Positions 6,791 to 11,686 of a DNA stretch of 11,686 nt are shown one piece after another. Source of the stretch: JAAOZN01 sp964421575 (lineage in GTDB: Archaea; Thermoproteota; Nitrososphaeria; Nitrososphaerales; JAAOZN01); NCBI GenBank assembly GCA_964421575.1, contig CAYQXI010000020.1, positions 1 to 11,686 on the forward strand, given 5' to 3'. Each line of letters opens with the position of its first letter. The stretch's first letter is position 1. The notes under the pieces are model-generated. The model was given only the letters and a program-made list of their open reading frames with translations. It was not told the origin of the DNA and did not search any database. A program made the position numbers and the translations under genes.

Positions 6791-9700
6791 TCACACCTTC
6801 TCCTTTAACCGAAGCCTAGGCGCTATATTGAGACTCATCATCTCCTGAAGTAGGAGTTTGAAGGCGTAAGCCATCACAACCTTCGAGACTCTCGCCTTTT
6901 CGCCACAGAGTCTGCACACGTACTTTCTGGTCCTTGCATCATAGTACGCTATAAGACCGCATTCTTCGCAGACATAGACTTCTGTTTTATCAGCTTCATC
7001 AAGGAGCCTATCTTTAAGGACCATAGATGTACCGTAGGCTATCAAGCAGTCTCTCTCCATCTCTCCGAATCTTAGACCTCCTCCTCTCGCTCTCCCTTCT
7101 GTAGGCTGCTTCGTTAACATCTGAACCTGTCCTCTCGCTCTAGCGTGTATCTTATCAGCAACCATATGGTGTAGTTTCTGATAATAGACTATTCCTATGA
7201 AGATATCTGCCACATACCTTTTGCCCGTCCTACCATCATACATAACTTCCTTTCCAGAACGCTTAAACCCATATGCTTCTAAGATCTTCGCCAACTCCTC
7301 TACCGGCTCTCCAGCGAATGCTGTGCCATCAACGGGGTGGCCGCGAAGCGCCGCAGCCTTACCAGCTATAGACTCTATGAACTGCCCGACTGTCATCCTT
7401 GACGGGAAGGCGTGTGGGTTGATTATGAGATCGGGTACTATCCCGTCTTCTGTGTAAGGCATATCAGCCTGTCTGAAGACTATCCCTACGACACCCTTTT
7501 GTCCGTGCCTTGAGGCAAACTTGTCACCAATTTCAGGTATTCTAAGATCACGAACCCTCACTTTGTACATCTTTTCGCCGTCTACATTCTCCGTAAAGAA
7601 GATCGCGTCTGCAACCCCTGACTCAGAAGGTCTGATGCTTATGGATGTGTCACGCCTATACGGTCCCCTTATTTCAAATTCCTTGTACTCCTCCATGAAC
7701 CTAGGTGGGCTCGTCCTCCCGATTACTACGTCTCCCCCGGAGACTACTGCTTCTCGCGCTACAACACCATCAGCTTCGAGTAGGCGATAATACTTTTCGC
7801 CACGGTATCCTCGAACATTAGCGTCTGGTGATGGTATCTCGAAGCTGTCTTTCATCCCACCTAGATACTGCTTTGACTCAGCCTCATAGATGCGGTAGAA
7901 GAATGACCTAGCCAACCCTCTATCGATGGCAGATTTATTCAATATTATAGCGTCCTCTATATTGTACCCTTCAAATGAGAGGACTGCCACTACGAAGTTC
8001 TGTCCTGTCGGTCTTTCGTTGAGGTTAAGTAGCTCAGCAGCCTTAGTTGTGACGAGCTGCTTCTGCGGGTAGGTTAAAAAGTGTTGTCTAACGTATGTGT
8101 TGGTTAAGAGGGTTGGTGAAAGGAAGCCTAGTGACTGCTTAGCCATAGCTGCTTCGTATGTGTTACGTGGAGACTGGTTGTGCTCTGGGTAGGGTATAAT
8201 CGATGCGGTTACACCTAAGATGGCTGCTGGGTGGAGCTCGAGGTGTGTGTGCTTCTCAGTGACCTCTTCTGGCTTAATGGCTATGTAGGTATTCTCTTCC
8301 TCATTAGCATCTATAAGCTCTATAACACCCATATGTAGGAGGTCACGCCAGCTGAGTTCTTTTGTCCTTATTCGCTTTATGTGCTCCTCAGTAAGGAGAG
8401 GTTTACCATCCTTTACAACGATAAGAGGTCTTAAGACCCTGCCTGAGCTTGTGTGGATGTAAATGCGCTTAGAGGCTTGCGGATGCTTTGGTTCATAGTA
8501 ATAGATACTTGCGTGTGGGTGTATTTGCCCCTCTCGCCTAAGTGCTCTGAAGTTTGCTGCAAGCGCAGTCCCGTCTTCAACGAATCCAACAAACCTACCC
8601 TCAACAAAGACTTTACACCCGTTCCTCTTAAGATCTTCAGAGGCCTCTTTTACGCTCAGGACACCCAGCTCATATAGTTTATTCACGATCTCGGCTTGAG
8701 GAACTTCTATTGAGATGATTGCTGAGAGGGCGAGGTTCTTGACCAAGCCGCAATTAGATCCTTCTGGCGTTTCGTTAGGGCAGATTCTGCCAAAGTGTGT
8801 TGAATGGAGGTCTCTTGCCTCGAAGTTGGGTTGCCCTCTGCTCAGAGGCGATTGAATTCTTCTTAGGTGGCTTATGGTGGAGAGGTAGTTGGTTCTGTCT
8901 AGGAGCTGGGTTATTCCAACCTTACCCTTACCCCAGTTGCCAGTCGCTATCGCGTTCCTAAGCTTATCGGTTATTATGCCCGGTCTTATTGCTGCGCTTA
9001 TAACATTAGATCCTTTTCTCTGCCCCATTCTTTCTAACTGATATTTTATATCGCGCACAAGGTTGCGGAAGGCCGTTCTAAAGAGGTCTGCTAGGAGTTG
9101 GCCTGCGAACTTTATGACCTTGTTTCCGTAGTGATCTTTATCATCTGGTTGAATCCAGCCTAATCTTAACTCAAGCAGCTTGCAGACCACTTCACCTAAG
9201 AAGACCGCTTTATTGTAGCGGTCATTAGGTGTTTTACCTATGTGTGGTAGAAGACCCCAGTCCAGAAGCGTCTCTGCCCTTCTTATTCTCAGCTCATCCA
9301 ACATGCCGTGGGCTACACGGTTACCGATGTAGATCAAAGCCTCGTGCTGAGTTAATGCATCTGACGCCTTCTCAAATGAAACGTCCAGAAAATCTTGAAT
9401 CTCAGGCTTTAGAGACACCATCTCAGCTATATCCTTATCAACTTCAACGCCAAGCGCACGCATCACGATCACAAAAGGCAGCTCTACTGGTGAAGTAGGC
9501 AGCTTGACTACGATCGACCCATCTTGCTTCAGAACTACTTCTAATTTGGATCTGTAGCCTATAATCGAGGAATAGACTCTTGCGGTGTAGAGTGTGGTGC
9601 CGCTCTGCTTCTCCATATCTACAAGTATCTTGTTTGGTGAAAGGTCCTCTAATCCTATAATTACCCTCTCACTACCATTTATTATGAAGTACCCTCCTGG

Positions 9701-10141
9701 ATCTTTAGGGTCTTCACCCAGCTCTATGAGCTGCTCTTCAGGAAGTCTGCTTAAGACACATAGATTCGATTTAACCATCACAGGCAGGTCTCCTATATGA
9801 TGGAACTGCACGTCCTTTATGATGCCGTTCTCTTCCACCATCATCTCAAGGTAGATAGGTGCAGCGTAGGTTAGGTTCCTTAAGCGTGCCTCAAGGGGTG
9901 TTATGTTGCTTATCGAACCGTCTCTCTCAACAACTCTAGGTTGACCGAGCCTTACCCTACCGAACTTAACTTTATAAGCCGTGGTCTGTGTTTCAATATC
10001 TATCTCCCCAACCTCATCTATTATGCTCTGTAGCTGCTTCTCAACGAACTCGTTATAGGAGTTAAGGTGCTGCCTAGCGACACCCTCTGACTCAAGGATG
10101 TCTTGGAGGACCCACCAAGAATCTAGCTTTTCTTGCCTCAT
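6791..10141 (-). CDS. rpoB: DNA-directed RNA polymerase subunit B, unsplit
   Basis: A 1116-residue second-largest subunit, counterpart of bacterial beta and eukaryotic Rpb2. It forms the protrusion, lobe, fork, hybrid-binding and anchor parts of the polymerase. Diagnostic motifs are VARQHLNSYNEF near the N-terminus (21-32), GRICPNETPEGSNCGL (451-466), GYNIEDAIILNKSAI (725-739), GDKFASRHGQKG (872-883) and KQPTEGRARGGGLRFGEMER (1011-1030). The C-terminal zinc ribbon has Cys1058, Cys1061, Cys1076 and Cys1079. The gene is whole, not divided into B' and B'' as in methanogens and some other Euryarchaeota. I chose ATG 10141: it directly follows GGAGTGAG and gives the usual family N-terminus. An upstream in-frame GTG at 10177 would add 12 residues with no family resemblance and would overlap rpoH by 35 bases. 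The chosen start lies one base after the rpoH stop, which indicates coupled translation. Confidence 0.97.
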   Translation of the reverse strand: MRQEKLDSWWVLQDILESEGVARQHLNSYNEFVEKQLQSIIDEVGEIDIETQTTAYKVKFGRVRLGQPRVVERDGSISNITPLEARLRNLTYAAPIYLEMMVEENGIIKDVQFHHIGDLPVMVKSNLCVLSRLPEEQLIELGEDPKDPGGYFIINGSERVIIGLEDLSPNKILVDMEKQSGTTLYTARVYSSIIGYRSKLEVVLKQDGSIVVKLPTSPVELPFVIVMRALGVEVDKDIAEMVSLKPEIQDFLDVSFEKASDALTQHEALIYIGNRVAHGMLDELRIRRAETLLDWGLLPHIGKTPNDRYNKAVFLGEVVCKLLELRLGWIQPDDKDHYGNKVIKFAGQLLADLFRTAFRNLVRDIKYQLERMGQRKGSNVISAAIRPGIITDKLRNAIATGNWGKGKVGITQLLDRTNYLSTISHLRRIQSPLSRGQPNFEARDLHSTHFGRICPNETPEGSNCGLVKNLALSAIISIEVPQAEIVNKLYELGVLSVKEASEDLKRNGCKVFVEGRFVGFVEDGTALAANFRALRREGQIHPHASIYYYEPKHPQASKRIYIHTSSGRVLRPLIVVKDGKPLLTEEHIKRIRTKELSWRDLLHMGVIELIDANEEENTYIAIKPEEVTEKHTHLELHPAAILGVTASIIPYPEHNQSPRNTYEAAMAKQSLGFLSPTLLTNTYVRQHFLTYPQKQLVTTKAAELLNLNERPTGQNFVVAVLSFEGYNIEDAIILNKSAIDRGLARSFFYRIYEAESKQYLGGMKDSFEIPSPDANVRGYRGEKYYRLLEADGVVAREAVVSGGDVVIGRTSPPRFMEEYKEFEIRGPYRRDTSISIRPSESGVADAIFFTENVDGEKMYKVRVRDLRIPEIGDKFASRHGQKGVVGIVFRQADMPYTEDGIVPDLIINPHAFPSRMTVGQFIESIAGKAAALRGHPVDGTAFAGEPVEELAKILEAYGFKRSGKEVMYDGRTGKRYVADIFIGIVYYQKLHHMVADKIHARARGQVQMLTKQPTEGRARGGGLRFGEMERDCLIAYGTSMVLKDRLLDEADKTEVYVCEECGLIAYYDARTRKYVCRLCGEKARVSKVVMAYAFKLLLQEMMSLNIAPRLRLKEKV

Positions 10142-10142
10142 C

Positions 10143-10152
10143 TCACTCCACC
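10143..10152 (-). promoter_or_regulatory. Ribosome binding site overlapping the rpoH stop, for rpoB
   Basis: Read on the minus strand, GGTGGAG runs into the TGA stop of rpoH and is followed after one base by the rpoB ATG at 10141. The placement supports the short rpoB start and suggests that ribosomes finishing rpoH re-initiate on rpoB. Confidence 0.55.
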
Positions 10153-10406
10153 ACATACCTATAGTAAACTGCCTCACCCGCAGTCTCGCTTCTGCGTGTT
10201 ATCTTGAGTATCTGACCTGGCTTTGCGCCCAATTCTCTGACGACTGGGTCTGAGGCGCGTATATAAGGTAGCTGCTCTGGTGTTGCGTGTATTCGCTTCA
10301 AGAGCTCTTGCGCTTCTTCTTCAGATAGTATTTCGTGTTTGGGAACGTATATGTGCTCGGTTACTCTGAACCCGCTAATTTTTTCTTTTTCAACTTCTTC
10401 TAACAT
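10143..10406 (-). CDS. rpoH: DNA-directed RNA polymerase subunit H (Rpo5)
   Basis: An 87-residue protein equivalent to the C-terminal domain of eukaryotic Rpb5, a small subunit at the lower jaw that contacts the largest subunit near downstream DNA. The family pattern is clear: HIYVPKHEILSEEEAQELL (residues 18-36), then LPYIRASDPVVRELGAKPGQ (46-65), then LKITRRSETAGEAVYYRYVV at the end. Length is at the usual value plus a short acidic N-terminal tail (residues 1-11). It is the first gene of the minus-strand operon, as in most archaea. The ATG at 10406 is the only reasonable start because an in-frame stop lies three bases upstream of the codon preceding it. No binding site lies close to this ATG: the nearest good one is about 40 bases upstream. 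Confidence 0.95.
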   Translation of the reverse strand: MLEEVEKEKISGFRVTEHIYVPKHEILSEEEAQELLKRIHATPEQLPYIRASDPVVRELGAKPGQILKITRRSETAGEAVYYRYVVE

Positions 10407-10485
10407 ATTTTATATTCACGCTCGAGCCTATACGGTTACTAAAACACCCTCCACAAAACGACCACATACCTCTCCAAAGGGTATC

Positions 10486-10493
10486 TATTTAAA
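10486..10493 (-). promoter_or_regulatory. rpoH: Probable TATA box and BRE for the rpoH-rpoB-rpoA operon
   Basis: On the minus strand TTTAAATA is preceded by the purine-rich AGAAAAGG, a good fit to the archaeal BRE plus TATA arrangement. Transcription would start near 10464, leaving a leader of roughly 58 bases before rpoH. The core TTTAAA is palindromic, so the same bases can also serve the plus-strand glycosyltransferase gene. The rest of the 142-base divergent region (10407-10548) contains no gene that I can support. Confidence 0.5.
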
Positions 10494-10517
10494 CCTTTTC
10501 TAAGACGCAGATAAAAA
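10486..10517 (+). promoter_or_regulatory. Candidate promoter elements for the glycosyltransferase gene
   Basis: Two AT-rich boxes face the glycosyltransferase: TATTTAAA (10486-10493), which would place transcription start near 10516 with a leader of about 33 bases, and ATAAAAA (10511-10517), which would place it near 10540 with almost no leader. The first agrees better with use of the GGTGAT binding site at 10540-10545. Choice between them is inference. Confidence 0.35.
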
Positions 10518-10539
10518 CTTATCCCCCTCCATGATGAAG

Positions 10540-10545
10540 GGTGAT
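10540..10545 (+). promoter_or_regulatory. Ribosome binding site GGTGAT for the glycosyltransferase
   Basis: GGTGAT matches the complement of the archaeal 16S rRNA tail and ends three bases before ATG 10549. It lies inside the frame if translation began at the in-frame ATG 10531 or 10534, so it argues for 10549 as the real start. Confidence 0.6.
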
Positions 10546-10548
10546 GTT

Positions 10549-11686
10549 ATGCGGCGCACACCAGGAGCTTGGATACCTGACGATCTCTCTGTTGATAAGA
10601 ATATCTGGATGCTTTCATTTGAATGCCAAGGTTTAGCTTCGGTCGGGGGGTTGGGGGTTGCGGTCTATAACTTAGCGCGCGCTTTGGCGAGGAAGTATAG
10701 GGTTAGTGTGTTTATGCCGAGCCACGGTAGGCATATGGAGCCAGATATCAAATCGAAGTATGGTTTCCGCAGGGTAGGCGATTATTTGGCTGAGGGCTTT
10801 AGGCGCGGGGAAGACGGTAGGCTCTACCCATATAAGATCGCTTTAGAGCGCGGTGTTTCGGAGGGTGTGGAATACTATCTGTTCTGCGGAGCTGATCCGG
10901 AGACCAGCTGTTGGTTAGATAATCCAATCATCTATAATGATGCGATCACGTTTGAGAAAATGGCTCTTTTCGCCAGAGGGCTTAGAGCATACGTAGACCA
11001 CCTCTGTGTGTCCGGTGCTATTGGAGAGCTTCCTCACGTGCTTCATCTACACGATTGGCATGCGGTTCCAGCAGGCATCTCAGCTAAGCAAGATCTGGAG
11101 GAGAGGAGATACTTCTGCCCCACAGTCTTTACCATACATCTCTTGAATATGCGGCGCAGCAGCTGGAGTTACATCGGCGAAGGATGGTGTCAGATTAAGG
11201 ATGAAGCGCACTTTATTTGGCTCAACGGTAAACACCACTTTAAAGGCGGATACAGAGAAGTCTGGGATCTCCTAGCAGAGGGATACTTCGAGAAGTTTGG
11301 AGCTTATGAAGCAGATCTTCTCACCACCGTTAGCTACTCCTACCTTGAGGACATCTTATCGTTTGTAGGCGAGGGGGTGAGAGGGAAGACTGGGGTGATC
11401 TATAATGGCTGTGACTGGGAGTATAATGAGCTGCTGGGCGATGTGCTTAGAACCTTTGGGGAGAGGATTAGGTCTGAGTTAGGTGTAGGTGAAGTGAGGA
11501 GATGGGATATGAGAAGATTCCTATTGACCAAAGCTTTAGGTGAAGATAAACCTTTGATCAAGGATGAGGAGTTAAGAAGGTTGATTCACAGCTTTAGTGG
11601 CGTAGGAGCATTAGAAGAAGGGGGTGCTGTCAAACCGTTTGAGGAAGACGGTCCACTTGTGCTGATGACTGGGCGGCTAGACTGGC
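10549..11686 (+). CDS. glgA: GT5-type glycogen/starch synthase-like glycosyltransferase, partial at 3' end
   Basis: The first 379 residues of a GT-B fold glycosyltransferase resembling archaeal members of family GT5, which transfer glucose from ADP- or UDP-glucose to growing alpha-1,4-glucan in the cytoplasm. The N-terminal domain opens with IWMLSFECQGLASVGGLG (residues 19-36), where GGL (33-35) is the nucleotide-sugar loop. HLHDWHAVPAG (166-176) and TVFTIHLLN (192-200) match the HDWH and FTIHN motifs of the family. VIYNGCDW (283-290) corresponds to the NGID motif that starts the second domain. The window ends at GRLDW (375-379), the beginning of the donor-binding GRLxxQKG motif, so the donor half of the enzyme is missing only because the window ends. 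The Lys that usually precedes GGL in GlgA is Ser31 here. The frame is open with no stop. It is transcribed away from the polymerase operon, with no clear functional link to it. A related alpha-glucan or trehalose-type transferase cannot be excluded without the second domain. Confidence 0.82.
   Translation, partial: MRRTPGAWIPDDLSVDKNIWMLSFECQGLASVGGLGVAVYNLARALARKYRVSVFMPSHGRHMEPDIKSKYGFRRVGDYLAEGFRRGEDGRLYPYKIALERGVSEGVEYYLFCGADPETSCWLDNPIIYNDAITFEKMALFARGLRAYVDHLCVSGAIGELPHVLHLHDWHAVPAGISAKQDLEERRYFCPTVFTIHLLNMRRSSWSYIGEGWCQIKDEAHFIWLNGKHHFKGGYREVWDLLAEGYFEKFGAYEADLLTTVSYSYLEDILSFVGEGVRGKTGVIYNGCDWEYNELLGDVLRTFGERIRSELGVGEVRRWDMRRFLLTKALGEDKPLIKDEELRRLIHSFSGVGALEEGGAVKPFEEDGPLVLMTGRLDW

Noticed and set aside
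10142..10177. Longer rpoB start at GTG 10177, overlapping rpoH
   Set aside because: The extra 12 residues have no match to the family N-terminus, and ATG 10141 has a fitting ribosome binding site at the rpoH stop.
10531..10548. Glycosyltransferase start at ATG 10531 or 10534
   Set aside because: These would put the GGTGAT ribosome binding site inside the coding sequence; ATG 10549 is placed correctly after it.
10531..10580. ATGATGA followed by CTGA, resembling C and D boxes of a C/D guide RNA
   Set aside because: The second box lies inside the glycosyltransferase coding sequence, there is no terminal stem, and the first box overlaps alternative start codons. Chance similarity is more likely.

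Overview
The window is archaeal. It carries an RNA polymerase operon of archaeal type (subunit H, then B, then A, then ribosomal protein L30e and an archaeal NusA), archaeal TATA elements and GGTG/GGAG-type ribosome binding sites. The largest subunit is one uninterrupted 1288-residue reading frame, whereas most Euryarchaeota and Crenarchaeota split it into A' and A''. An unsplit A together with an unsplit B points to the Thaumarchaeota/Aigarchaeota side of the archaea (Nitrososphaeria in the broad sense, Caldiarchaeum-like lineages). Other groups with fused A cannot be excluded from this sequence alone.

Layout. Positions 1-108 are an AT-rich upstream region with a probable TATA box. On the plus strand, 109-1434 encodes a Cas4/RecB-like PD-(D/E)XK nuclease with four iron-sulfur cysteines, followed after one base by a small DEDD-type 3'-5' exonuclease-like protein (1436-2083). 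No cas1, cas2, CRISPR repeat or helicase is visible next to them. This pair meets the tail of the polymerase operon head to head with a 7-base gap. On the minus strand, read from the right, come rpoH (10406-10143), rpoB (10141-6791), rpoA (6786-2920), rpl30e (2913-2590) and nusA (2537-2091). The first four genes are separated by 1 to 6 bases, so they look co-transcribed and translationally coupled. A 142-base divergent promoter region (10407-10548) separates the operon from a plus-strand GT5-type glycogen/starch synthase-like glycosyltransferase (10549 onward), which runs off the right edge.

The minus-strand block makes the catalytic core of RNA polymerase plus the assembly/jaw subunit H, with a ribosomal protein and a two-KH RNA-binding factor in the classic archaeal order. 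The rps12 gene that commonly follows nusA is absent, so the conserved string breaks there. The most unusual part is the left-hand two-nuclease pair. It resembles DNA end-processing or Cas4-type adaptation enzymes but sits outside any visible CRISPR locus, has non-standard active-site positions, and its first member has a C-terminal region I do not recognise. The polymerase genes themselves look ordinary apart from the fusion and a charged insertion in the A'' portion.
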